Virus record (IMG/VR): IMGVR_UViG_3300042939_000312
Coordinates: 1 to 40,933 of that record
Reading direction: 5' to 3' (one strand)
Source of the DNA: a virus
Length of the DNA stretch: 40,933 nucleotides
The position numbers and the translations under genes are program-made. The notes beneath the pieces are model-generated. The model ran no database searches, was not told where the DNA came from, and worked only from the letters and a program-made list of their open reading frames with translations. How positions within the stretch are numbered: the first letter of the stretch is position 1; every line of letters begins with the position of its first letter. Shown here piece by piece: positions 1-7,862 of the stretch.

Positions 1-600
1 TTAAACGCTCAACGCTCTTACCGGCGAACCTAACCAACCGGCGGTTCTCATCAAGCCAGTAAAGACTATTCTCATCCTCAATCACAGCATTAGGCGCAGA
101 GCACCCAGACTGAATGAATCCACCAGGCACGCGAGCAAACGGAGTCGTTCCATCGTTCTCCCATATCTCAATGCTTCGCTGACCAAAGAGGTAAATCTCT
201 CTGTTGTACACCTTAATCGCGTTCAAAAGGTCAGGGCTTCCGGCAGCAGTAGCAAAGCTAAGGGCGTTCCAGCTTGTTCCCGCATTTACATCGGACCAAT
301 AAAACCTATTCGTGCTATCAATCGCTAGGATGTAGCCATCAAGAAAAGCTATCTGAGTTGCCGTGGTTGGAGCATCGGGGTCAGCTATGTAGGCAGGAAC
401 ACCACTAACAGGTGTATAAACAATCTTACCACCGTTGCAGCAGTAGAAGTTAGTGCCGTCCACCGTCATCGAGACAGGAGCACCCTGATTGAGTAACGGC
501 GATGAAGTAAGCTTGGTGACTACAGGCGTGTTAGAAACATAAGTAAGCTGGTAAATATCACCGCCACCCACGAGCATCGCGACATCCTTCTCCGCCCAGT
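1..600. repeat. Left copy of diverged 600-bp terminal overlap
   Basis: Aligns without gaps to 40334-40933. I counted about 68 mismatches in 600 positions (about 89% identity), most of them silent in the shared gp10-like reading frame. The overlap is bounded exactly by the two ends of the window, as expected for a circular or permuted molecule, but identical termini would be expected from a single clone. Confidence 0.95.
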
Positions 601-790
601 AGAAGATTCCATCAACACCAACTCCGAGAGCAGCGCTTGCGGTAAACAGGGTCTTTGAGCCAGGGCGCTTGGTGGTGCCACCAGTCAGAGTGCGATAGCC
701 GTCAAACAAAGAGAAGTTCTCATCCGTAAGCTCAATGCCGTCTACGCCTTTCTGAACCGGAGCAAAGATGGGGATTTTGACGGTGGGCAT
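1..790 (-). CDS. Packaged-DNA stabilisation / tail hub protein, P22 gp10-like (N-terminal part)
   Basis: This is the N-terminal ~263 codons of a P22 gp10-family protein, the tail factor that sits below the portal and adaptor and keeps packaged DNA in the head. The start is the ATG at 790-788, three bases after the stop of the upstream chaperone gene. The reading frame runs off the window edge. Recognisable family segments are SIEIWENDG, FARVPGGFIQSGC and the beta-propeller-like repeats around YCCNGGKIVYTP. Joined to 39705-40333 across the ends it gives exactly 472 codons, about the length of P22 gp10. The gene is therefore cut by the window boundary and is probably not broken in the phage. 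Confidence 0.85.
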   Translation of the reverse strand, partial: MPTVKIPIFAPVQKGVDGIELTDENFSLFDGYRTLTGGTTKRPGSKTLFTASAALGVGVDGIFYWAEKDVAMLVGGGDIYQLTYVSNTPVVTKLTSSPLLNQGAPVSMTVDGTNFYCCNGGKIVYTPVSGVPAYIADPDAPTTATQIAFLDGYILAIDSTNRFYWSDVNAGTSWNALSFATAAGSPDLLNAIKVYNREIYLFGQRSIEIWENDGTTPFARVPGGFIQSGCSAPNAVIEDENSLYWLDENRRLVRFAGKSVERL

Positions 791-793
791 TGG

Positions 794-1039
794 TTACTTT
801 GGGGGCTCAGGAAATACAATCAGTTTAGGGTCGTCATTCTGCTTGAGCATTTCTCGCAACTGCTGGCGATAGTCTGCCCAGGCTTGCACCTTGTCGCTGG
901 CGAGAGCAACATCGGGAAGCTGAGTCCAGTCTGATGCAGCTAGTTGAGCGTTACGCCATCCGCGAATAGAAGAGAATACTGCCGCATTCGTTGCGTTATC
1001 TTCAGAGATGCACCAAGGTAATATATCTTTCCAATTCAT
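794..1039 (-). CDS. Tail fibre assembly chaperone-like protein
   Basis: An 81-aa protein with the pattern of the phage tail-assembly chaperone family: a short hydrophobic N-terminus, then RNAQLAASDWTQLPDVAL and a W-x-x-YRQQLR helix, ending in a proline-rich tail. Such proteins help tail fibres fold or trimerise and are normally encoded directly downstream of the fibre, as here (the fibre gene ends at 1042, two bases away). The family assignment is from the conserved RNxxLxxSDWTQLPD-like motif. The fibre partner is inferred from position. Confidence 0.8.
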   Translation of the reverse strand: MNWKDILPWCISEDNATNAAVFSSIRGWRNAQLAASDWTQLPDVALASDKVQAWADYRQQLREMLKQNDDPKLIVFPEPPK

Positions 1040-1041
1040 AA

Positions 1042-2592
1042 CTACTCCGAATAATAGAAGCCATTTATTGCAACAGCGGCTGCACCAGTTAATATGTTGT
1101 TTTGTGCATATCCATACATTCTGACGGTTTCATTTGATAACGGGCTAGTGATAAGTCCGAAACCACTTGCAAGGCTATTGCTTATTGACATTCCCCCGTT
1201 TATGAATTGCGTGTGACCAAATGCCCTAACTGGCAAGGTTACCGTCACACTTGTTGTTGAGGCAGTATTTTGCGTCCAGGTGGTATAGGTGTTTAAATAA
1301 ACAATGCCGTCTTGTTTTCTGAAATGAAACCAAAGTGAGGAAACGCCAGAAGCTGTTCCTGCTGCTGGCACAATAGTTCCAGAGTAATTTATCCATCCAC
1401 CAGGATCGTTTGTGATGATAAAATCGGTTCCGTCATAAATAACTTCCATAATGGCACCAGCTATCCAATCCCCATAAGTAGGATTGTTGCCGCTCAGTCG
1501 CTTAATGTTTTTAGGCCCAGAAATTCCATTGATTTGTAGAGTGTGCGGGGTCCGTGTCGTTCCGGTAGATCCCAATCCGCTACCAATTTTCATGCGAAAC
1601 TTCTGTCCCGCCTTATAAGTTGTAAACTGTGGGGCGCTTGTTGCAGTCATCGCCGTAGCAGTTCCAGCAGTAGTGCCAAGCCAGATGTAGTCTCCATCCT
1701 GAACCTGTCCAACGGAAGCGGGTAGAGTCCTCGTGCTCGCACTCATCGCTGGATTTAGCAGCTGAAACTGAGTCCCATCGTAGACAGCTTCGTGGTAAAG
1801 GTTCTGACCAATCTCTCCGTTTACAAGAGCAGCGTTATTGAACTGGACGGCCTTTGCTCCAAGATTGTTTAGATTAAGCGTTGCGGGTCCAGTGGTGCTA
1901 TTGGCAGCCTTTAAGCGAACAACCTGACCAGCCTCGTATGCACTGGGCGCAGGAGAAAGATTTGCGGTGATAGTATTCGTTCCAGCTACGCTACCAGCGA
2001 GAGCAAGCCGAGACTGCTGCACATCCGCTACAGTCGGATAATCCGTAAGCCTAAACGCTCCACCATGATACGTGGCCGTATACATCTGACCAGCGATTAA
2101 ATCTCCTGCCTGCAAACTAGAAGGTGTGGGGCCTTTAACAAGGTTAACTGCTGAAAGACTATTGAACTGAAGAGTAGTAGCGCCAGTGTTAGTAAAGCCA
2201 GCAATAAACGAGATAGTTTGTCCATTCGCATAACTTGTCACCGTAGCGGGAACACTTACAACCTGAGCGTTGGCTGCCCCCGTAGACGTACCACCGTACA
2301 ACACAGTTGTGTCATCGAATCCGTAAAGCAAATTATCAAGCGTATAGAGCGTTACATCGGCGCTAGTCTTAACAACAAACTTATATCGCCCATCAGCCCA
2401 GACCTGAGCCTTGCCGTTCCCGTCAAGAATTATCGGGTTAGTCGCCGAAGTGCTCTTATCAGACGCAGTAAACAAAGATACTGGCGTTGTTGTGCCAGCG
2501 GAGTAAGTGTAAACCTTACCAGCGCCTAAAGGCTGACCACTGTTATCAGTTAGCCCGTTCCAAAGTGACTCTACCTGAACCGCCGTTGCCAT
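1042..2592 (-). CDS. Tail fibre / tail spike protein
   Basis: A 516-aa virion protein. Residues ~10-95 (SLWNGLTDNSGQPLGAGKVYTY ... NPIILDGNGKAQVWADGRYKF) match the common N-terminal particle-binding domain of podovirus fibres. The middle consists of repeated beta-rich units containing GQxxxFxAgftNTGATTLQFN and GQVVRLKAANSTTGPATLNLN, and the C-terminus is glycine/aromatic-rich, as in receptor-binding tips. It lies between the adaptor (22-bp overlap) and the fibre chaperone, which supports a fibre role. The receptor is unknown. Confidence 0.8.
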   Translation of the reverse strand: MATAVQVESLWNGLTDNSGQPLGAGKVYTYSAGTTTPVSLFTASDKSTSATNPIILDGNGKAQVWADGRYKFVVKTSADVTLYTLDNLLYGFDDTTVLYGGTSTGAANAQVVSVPATVTSYANGQTISFIAGFTNTGATTLQFNSLSAVNLVKGPTPSSLQAGDLIAGQMYTATYHGGAFRLTDYPTVADVQQSRLALAGSVAGTNTITANLSPAPSAYEAGQVVRLKAANSTTGPATLNLNNLGAKAVQFNNAALVNGEIGQNLYHEAVYDGTQFQLLNPAMSASTRTLPASVGQVQDGDYIWLGTTAGTATAMTATSAPQFTTYKAGQKFRMKIGSGLGSTGTTRTPHTLQINGISGPKNIKRLSGNNPTYGDWIAGAIMEVIYDGTDFIITNDPGGWINYSGTIVPAAGTASGVSSLWFHFRKQDGIVYLNTYTTWTQNTASTTSVTVTLPVRAFGHTQFINGGMSISNSLASGFGLITSPLSNETVRMYGYAQNNILTGAAAVAINGFYYSE

Positions 2593-3269
2593 GTACTGTG
2601 CGCTCCTTCACAAAATTCAAACTCTGCTCGCTCACGATCCCCGACCTTTGCTTCTTGAAAAGTCTTAATCGCCTGGTCCTCTAAATCTCTTCGCTCTGAT
2701 AGCGGGAGCCCATACTCATAGGAGAGCGCATGAGCCAGTCCGTAAGTAAGAGCTTCGATGTACCTAACTGGGAAATCGGGATTACCGCCCGCAGTGTCAA
2801 AGTCTTTAAGCTTAACAATCGCAGAACAGTACAAAGTGCGCGTCTGAGTCGGCACCGGCCAAACATAAAGAGTTGGCGTCATAGCAGTATCAAGCGCTAG
2901 TACCGTCGGGTCACCCTTAGCTGTCTTATCTGGAATGTCTACATACTGCCGCCAGGATGCTACATCTACGGGCTCGTCCAGATTGTTTATGCGAAGATAC
3001 GCCTTGTCGATTGCTAGTATGGGTGGGTCAATGGTGGCTAGAGAGTAGGTAGCCGTGTTTGTGGAGAGCGTTTGAGTGAACTCGCGTAGTGTCCAGAGAA
3101 AACAGTTGCGGCTCTGCCAGGCCTTTACCATCGCATTAAGAGCAATCACAGCCTGAGTGAGCATCTCACCAGACATGGTTTCGCCCATAGAGAGCTTGCC
3201 TATAATACGATACGCCCGCTCGATTATCTCGTTCCGGGTTACGTTAAAGTCGTAGTCGCTAAGAGCCAT
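2571..3269 (-). CDS. Head-to-tail adaptor, P22 gp4-like
   Basis: A 232-aa protein resembling the P22 tail accessory factor gp4 family, which forms the ring under the portal. Family-like features are the N-terminal helix TRNEIIERAYRIIGKL, the GEMLTQAVIALNAMVKAWQSRNCFLW segment, and a C-terminal half with FPVRYIEALTYGLAHALSYEYGLPLSERRDLE. It is longer than P22 gp4 (about 166 aa), as is common in environmental relatives. It sits downstream of a terminator that follows the capsid genes and upstream of the fibre and gp10-like genes, matching the tail-module order of P22-like phages. Confidence 0.8.
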   Translation of the reverse strand: MALSDYDFNVTRNEIIERAYRIIGKLSMGETMSGEMLTQAVIALNAMVKAWQSRNCFLWTLREFTQTLSTNTATYSLATIDPPILAIDKAYLRINNLDEPVDVASWRQYVDIPDKTAKGDPTVLALDTAMTPTLYVWPVPTQTRTLYCSAIVKLKDFDTAGGNPDFPVRYIEALTYGLAHALSYEYGLPLSERRDLEDQAIKTFQEAKVGDRERAEFEFCEGAHSTWQRRFR

Positions 3270-3279
3270 AGTCTAAACC

Positions 3280-3312
3280 AAAAAGGGGAGAGCCCCCGAA
3301 AGAGCCCTCCCC
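3280..3312 (-). terminator. Intrinsic terminator after capsid genes
   Basis: On the minus strand a GGGGAG / CTCCCC stem (3312-3307 with 3290-3285) is followed by five U residues (3284-3280). It lies between the capsid-associated gene and the adaptor gene, so it may attenuate transcription after the highly expressed head genes. Confidence 0.7.
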
Positions 3313-3319
3313 GTACAAC

Positions 3320-3730
3320 CTACTGCATTGTGTAAATGACGGTCATCGTCACTACAGCTCCGGTAGCCGGAGTGCCGTTGGTAGCGATTCTCACGTCGAT
3401 TGTATCCTCGGATGTGTACTTATATCCGTGACCAATAGCGCGATCCATTCGCACCAATCCCTGCGCTCCATTACCAAAGTTAGCAGCAGCGAAGAATCGA
3501 TCCGTATCTCCACCATCGCCAATCTCTACAGTGCTAGTAGCACCAAGAGAAGCAGTGGTTGAGAGGACGATCTCCTGAATGGTAGCTCCAGCCGGAACCT
3601 TAACCATTTCAAGAATATCGCTAGCTGCAAGGTTTGTGCCGATAGTTAAGCTCTCAGTCTGCGAAGTAATATCAATACCCGCACGAGCTTGCTCACTAAC
3701 AGCAACCCCAGATGTTCTATACGTTGGCAT
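3320..3730 (-). CDS. Capsid-associated structural protein (possible decoration protein)
   Basis: A 136-aa protein with no signal peptide, rich in beta-prone segments (TIQEIVLSTTASLGATSTVEIGDGG, TVIYTMQ at the C-terminus). It has the strong ribosome site AAGGAGG nine bases before the ATG at 3730, and it is encoded directly after the major capsid gene. Position and composition suggest a head decoration or minor capsid component. I do not recognise a specific family, so the function is inferred from context only. Confidence 0.7.
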   Translation of the reverse strand: MPTYRTSGVAVSEQARAGIDITSQTESLTIGTNLAASDILEMVKVPAGATIQEIVLSTTASLGATSTVEIGDGGDTDRFFAAANFGNGAQGLVRMDRAIGHGYKYTSEDTIDVRIATNGTPATGAVVTMTVIYTMQ

Positions 3731-3747
3731 ATTCTAGTCCTCCTTAA

Positions 3748-4794
3748 TTACGCGCCAGCTACGTTCGTTCTTGAGAGGTAAACCCCAAAAGACCCGTAAT
3801 CAAGCGAGTTAAACTTCGACTTAGCTACACCAGCGATCATCGAGATTCCGTAGCCTTCCTCGTTCTTGTAATCAAACGTCTCCTGAATTACTTCAGGACG
3901 CTGACCCCAAGCCCAAACAAGCGCTTGAGCGCCAAGGAACACAGCCTTCGTCCAAGGAACGTTAGATCCTGAACCAGCATCAGTGCCAATAGCGCAATTT
4001 TCATGCTCATGGACGATCACGGAGTCGAAAACGCCCGCCGCACCTGTGAACAGGGGGTTGGTTTTTCCTCTATCTGCCGCCTCACGCTGAGCCTGCTGCC
4101 ACTCTGAAGTTGCCTTCAGATCAAACAGAGCGTCTGGGTGAACCAACATGACAAAATACTCCTTGCCGTCGATCTTTACAGGACGAAGAGGAACATACGT
4201 GCGGTTTCCACCAGTCTTAGCGAACGCCTTAATGAAGCTCATGAAATTCAAAGTAAGCTTTGAATCTGCTGCTACAAGTGCGCTCTTTGCCGTTGCTGCT
4301 GTTCCAGTAGCCAAGAAGGTGCTAGCACCCGTCTTGTAGAATATCTTGGAAGGATCAACCGTAGCTCCTGCACCAACGCCAATAGCGTCAAATGCGAGCT
4401 GATCAACCTTCTCGGACATCCAATCCTTGATTGCAGAACGAGCCTCATCCGAGATAGAGAACATCGCACGTTGGCGATCTATTGCTCCCGCATCTCGAAC
4501 GGCATGACGATACTGCTCAAGGGTTACTGAGTTGCTGTGAGTAACAAGACGCTCTTCGTTTCCTTCGAGGATCTGACCTGACACAACACCTGCGCCGGTA
4601 AGCCTCATACGGAGACCGAAGGTAATCTTATCGCCCTTATCTTTTGTTAGCTGCTCCTTGACCTGCACGATCGAATCCGATCCTGCGCCCTGGAACTTGC
4701 TGAAATACGCCTCTTTTACAGAGTCGCGGTACAGTTTCTCTTCCCACGCCTTTTTAGTAAGGTCGTTAGAAGTACTAAACGCTGTCTTTGACAT
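3748..4794 (-). CDS. Major capsid protein, N4-gp56 family
   Basis: A 348-aa protein that matches the N4-gp56-type major capsid family: an N-terminal LTKKAWEEKLYRDSVKEAYF, then KGDKITFGLRMRLTGAGV, EERLVTHSNSVTLEQYRHAVRDAG, and a C-terminal FVMLVHPDAL...VFLGAQALVWAWGQRPEVIQETFDYKNEEGYGISMIAGVAKSKFN. This protein forms the icosahedral shell. It is preceded by the scaffold gene and followed by a candidate decoration gene. The combination of an N4-gp56-type capsid with P22-type portal and tail proteins is a mosaic worth noting. Confidence 0.92.
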   Translation of the reverse strand: MSKTAFSTSNDLTKKAWEEKLYRDSVKEAYFSKFQGAGSDSIVQVKEQLTKDKGDKITFGLRMRLTGAGVVSGQILEGNEERLVTHSNSVTLEQYRHAVRDAGAIDRQRAMFSISDEARSAIKDWMSEKVDQLAFDAIGVGAGATVDPSKIFYKTGASTFLATGTAATAKSALVAADSKLTLNFMSFIKAFAKTGGNRTYVPLRPVKIDGKEYFVMLVHPDALFDLKATSEWQQAQREAADRGKTNPLFTGAAGVFDSVIVHEHENCAIGTDAGSGSNVPWTKAVFLGAQALVWAWGQRPEVIQETFDYKNEEGYGISMIAGVAKSKFNSLDYGSFGVYLSRTNVAGA

Positions 4795-4813
4795 TGTTTA
4801 TCCCTAAAAGTTT

Positions 4814-5692
4814 TTAGCCTTTCAGGAATTCCTCCAACTCAGAGTCGCTCATCAAAGACGGATCTACAGCTCGGTTACCACCAACCTGTCCAGTGCCACC
4901 CGCTGATCCTGTTACTTGGGGTGACTGTCGCAGAGCAGATGACACATTCTTAAGCACGTTTTGCGGTAAAGCCTTTCGCTCTTCCAAAAGCTGCCGAGTG
5001 TAAGGAACGATCTGCTGGAGAACCTTCTCCATCTCTCGAACCTTCTTCTCTGCGCTAGCTCTCTTAGCGAGCTGGATTAGAGTCTCCGGTAGTGCGGCTT
5101 GATAAGGATTAGCTACAAAAGTCTTTACGAACTCTTGCGGCATACCATCGTCAATCAATGACTGCGCGACGGCCTCAATATCAAGATTACCCTGCCCTAC
5201 ATGGTGCTCTAGTAATACCTGTGCCTGATGTGCATTTGTTAAGGCCTCTTCCTCTGCCTCTGCCTCTTGAAGCTTTTGCTGAGCCATCTCTACCTGCCGC
5301 GCTTTGGCGTAGGCTTGAGTCGGTGACTCTAACCACTGTTCGTCAAGATTCTGAGTATTTTGAGCTATGAACTCCCGAAGCTGCTTCTTAACCTCTGCGA
5401 GATCGCTTGTGCGTCTCTTTAAGAGTAATTCCTGTCCTTCGACTCGCTTCCTTAAAGCCTCATAGTCCTCTCGGCTCACTTGAGCTTCTGGCTTCTTTGG
5501 CTCCTCTGGTAGCGGGTCGCTCTTCTGTTCTGTCTTTGCTTCGGGGTCAGCTTGCGGCTGCTCTACCGGGGCTTGCTCCTGTGACTCTGGGGCGTTCAAA
5601 AACGCCTCTAGATCCGCATCGCTTGCCTCATGTAGCTCAACGAACTCCTGACTCGTTCCCTCTTGAGTTGTCTCTACGCTCTCACCTTCCAT
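4814..5692 (-). CDS. Scaffolding-like protein
   Basis: A 292-aa, acidic, proline- and glutamine-rich protein with a long predicted coiled coil (about residues 75-150) and no membrane segment. It lies between portal and major capsid genes, the usual place for a scaffolding protein that directs capsid assembly and is then removed. Short similar acidic motifs occur near both ends: SDADLEAFL (about residues 24-32) and SDSELEEFL (about 282-290). Sequence families of scaffolds are poorly conserved, so the role rests on location and composition. Confidence 0.8.
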   Translation of the reverse strand: MEGESVETTQEGTSQEFVELHEASDADLEAFLNAPESQEQAPVEQPQADPEAKTEQKSDPLPEEPKKPEAQVSREDYEALRKRVEGQELLLKRRTSDLAEVKKQLREFIAQNTQNLDEQWLESPTQAYAKARQVEMAQQKLQEAEAEEEALTNAHQAQVLLEHHVGQGNLDIEAVAQSLIDDGMPQEFVKTFVANPYQAALPETLIQLAKRASAEKKVREMEKVLQQIVPYTRQLLEERKALPQNVLKNVSSALRQSPQVTGSAGGTGQVGGNRAVDPSLMSDSELEEFLKG

Positions 5693-5699
5693 CCATCAC

Positions 5700-7862
5700 C
5701 TACATTATCCCCGGACCTTGATTGGCCTCCATCGGGGGCTGTTCTTCTTGCGGTTGTTGGATAAGAAACTTTTGCTGTACTGCTGGCGGTATCTGCCCTT
5801 GAGCGATGAGAGTCTTCTGTATCTCTGCATCCGCCTTAGCTTGCTCTGCACTCGCCTGGGCTTGTCCTTGTTGCGCCATCATACTTACGAGTTTATTACG
5901 AACATCACTCGGCATGTCAGCAAACTCCAGAAGCGCCTCTGGCGGTATCGGCTGACCACTCCTAGCCAGCTCAGAGAGGAGCATGAACGTCGATAGACGC
6001 ATACTCGGGCTCCAAGTGCTTTCAGTGACCTCAACGTCGTATTGCTCTAAGTCAGTAGTGGTAAGCATGTCCATGATGTCCTGGTCAGAGAACTCGTCTA
6101 CTGGCTGCCCTGCCAACTCAACCGGGTCTTTGGACGATGCGTTTCGGACGATTCGTGTGATTCTGTCAGGCGTATAATACTTCTGAATAAGCTTGATAAG
6201 TAAGCGCCCTAGCTTCTGCTTAGCAAAAGAAAGATTATCAAACAGGTACTCTGACCCAAGGAGCTTGTCGTTCCTTCTTTGAGCAAACAAGTTCCCCGAC
6301 TCGTTAGCGCCGTTAGGAGTGATGATAATGTTCATCTGCTCGGTAATCTCGTTCTTGCCAAGCTCCATAAGGTTAATAAGCTCAGACGGGAACTTAGTCC
6401 CCTCTACCTTCATCGGAGGCTGAGCAACCGACGTTAGCTCAATCATGAATCCAGGGCTGCTCGATAACCGCTTAAACTTCTCGCGCTCATTCTCAGGGAA
6501 AGTGCCGCCATCATAGAACCAGCCATACGCCGACATCTTGTTACCGATATCAAGCGCAAGCGAGTAATTCTTATTGACGTACTTCTGTGCGTCCTTGGCA
6601 CTCTCAACCTTGCCCCAGAACTCGTAGCCACGCTTCTTGGCGTATACAGGGATTACAAAGAAATCATCTGCCGGTAGCTCCGCTGGGAACTCATCCGACA
6701 ACACCACCCCGCCAGCAACCTTGGTTACCCTAAACTTGGTAATGTTATTCTCAATGACAAAAAACCCAGGGATAGTCCTAGCGCTTCTTAGGTCCTTAGC
6801 GTCCCAGCCGTACGCATTAAAGTAAAAGTCCTCCTGCGCGTTAGCTACAACCGAAGCCTTCTCGTAAACCTTGCGCCAGCACTCAAGTACCCGGTACTCC
6901 TTCTTAGCCAGGTTAACCAAGATGTCCCCACCTACGGCATAGGTGTTGTCGCTACTAGCGTACTGGTCATGGGAGTACTGAACATGGGGCTCAGGGAGTA
7001 AGTAATCCTCAAAGTCCTTCTGAATCTCATCAACCTTATCCGGCCAGAGCTGCTCGAGCTTAGCCTTGGAGAACCAACGATGCTTAACCAGATACTCACA
7101 GTCGGACAGGTCTAGCTTCTCGTGCGGTCCAAAAACCACGTCCAGGTACGGGAACTTCTCTACGACAATCTCCCCGCGCAGGTCGTTATCAAACCGAACA
7201 AACACATTGAACAACCCACGGCCAGCAATAACCGCATCCTCAAATACAGCGCTCTCCTCCCGGCTAAAGAAGCAGCGATTAAGAATATGCTTTGTGGTTA
7301 CATTAAGAATGTCCGCAACTTTCTGGTCACCGCCTTCTTGAGGGACAAAACGAATGTCCGTCCTCTCTTGACGCTGCATACCACAAATCTGGTCAACGTT
7401 CTTTTCAATCTTGTTAATCGTGACCGCAGCGCGGCTAAGGCTTTCAAGCCTGTTCCTTTCTTGCTCATCCCAATGTTTCCCTGCGTAAAAGTCCTCTGAC
7501 TCCTTTGCCTTCTTAAGAGAATCCTTCTCCAGGTCGCGTCCAGTCTTAAATAGCTCGCGTACGTCAGCGAGGACCTGCGCCTCATCCTCCTTTTTTTTTG
7601 CCGCTTTGAGAGTGTACTCCTGAATCTCGTGGGTGTGCCCATCAAGAGCCGGTTGAACAAAAAACCCACCAGGTGACCCAGGGGCTATCTCGTTACCCAT
7701 CTCGTCTAACTGCGGCTGAACCGGAGGCTGATACACAATCTCGTGAGTGTGCCCCATGTCAGTAGAGCAAAGCCCAACGCCAGTCTCGTCATTCAGATAA
7801 ATTATATGCCCGTGAGCCGCTCTGCCTAATCCTGACCGTGATAGTTTCTTTAAGCTCTTCAT
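5700..7862 (-). CDS. Portal protein, P22-like
   Basis: A 720-aa portal subunit, the dodecameric ring through which DNA enters and leaves the head. The P22-portal-like body begins near residue 90 (ADVRELFKTGRDLEKDSLKKAKESEDFYAGKHWD, INKIEKNVDQICGMQRQERTDIRF) and runs to a glutamine-rich C-terminal tail. The first ~88 residues are an unusual extension with three H-x-H motifs (HGH 17-19, GHTHEI 37-42, GHTHEI 75-80). A run of nine A residues (complement of 7591-7599) separates this extension from the portal body. The start codon overlaps the TerL stop codon by one base, so the two are translationally coupled. Confidence 0.9.
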   Translation of the reverse strand: MKSLKKLSRSGLGRAAHGHIIYLNDETGVGLCSTDMGHTHEIVYQPPVQPQLDEMGNEIAPGSPGGFFVQPALDGHTHEIQEYTLKAAKKKEDEAQVLADVRELFKTGRDLEKDSLKKAKESEDFYAGKHWDEQERNRLESLSRAAVTINKIEKNVDQICGMQRQERTDIRFVPQEGGDQKVADILNVTTKHILNRCFFSREESAVFEDAVIAGRGLFNVFVRFDNDLRGEIVVEKFPYLDVVFGPHEKLDLSDCEYLVKHRWFSKAKLEQLWPDKVDEIQKDFEDYLLPEPHVQYSHDQYASSDNTYAVGGDILVNLAKKEYRVLECWRKVYEKASVVANAQEDFYFNAYGWDAKDLRSARTIPGFFVIENNITKFRVTKVAGGVVLSDEFPAELPADDFFVIPVYAKKRGYEFWGKVESAKDAQKYVNKNYSLALDIGNKMSAYGWFYDGGTFPENEREKFKRLSSSPGFMIELTSVAQPPMKVEGTKFPSELINLMELGKNEITEQMNIIITPNGANESGNLFAQRRNDKLLGSEYLFDNLSFAKQKLGRLLIKLIQKYYTPDRITRIVRNASSKDPVELAGQPVDEFSDQDIMDMLTTTDLEQYDVEVTESTWSPSMRLSTFMLLSELARSGQPIPPEALLEFADMPSDVRNKLVSMMAQQGQAQASAEQAKADAEIQKTLIAQGQIPPAVQQKFLIQQPQEEQPPMEANQGPGIM

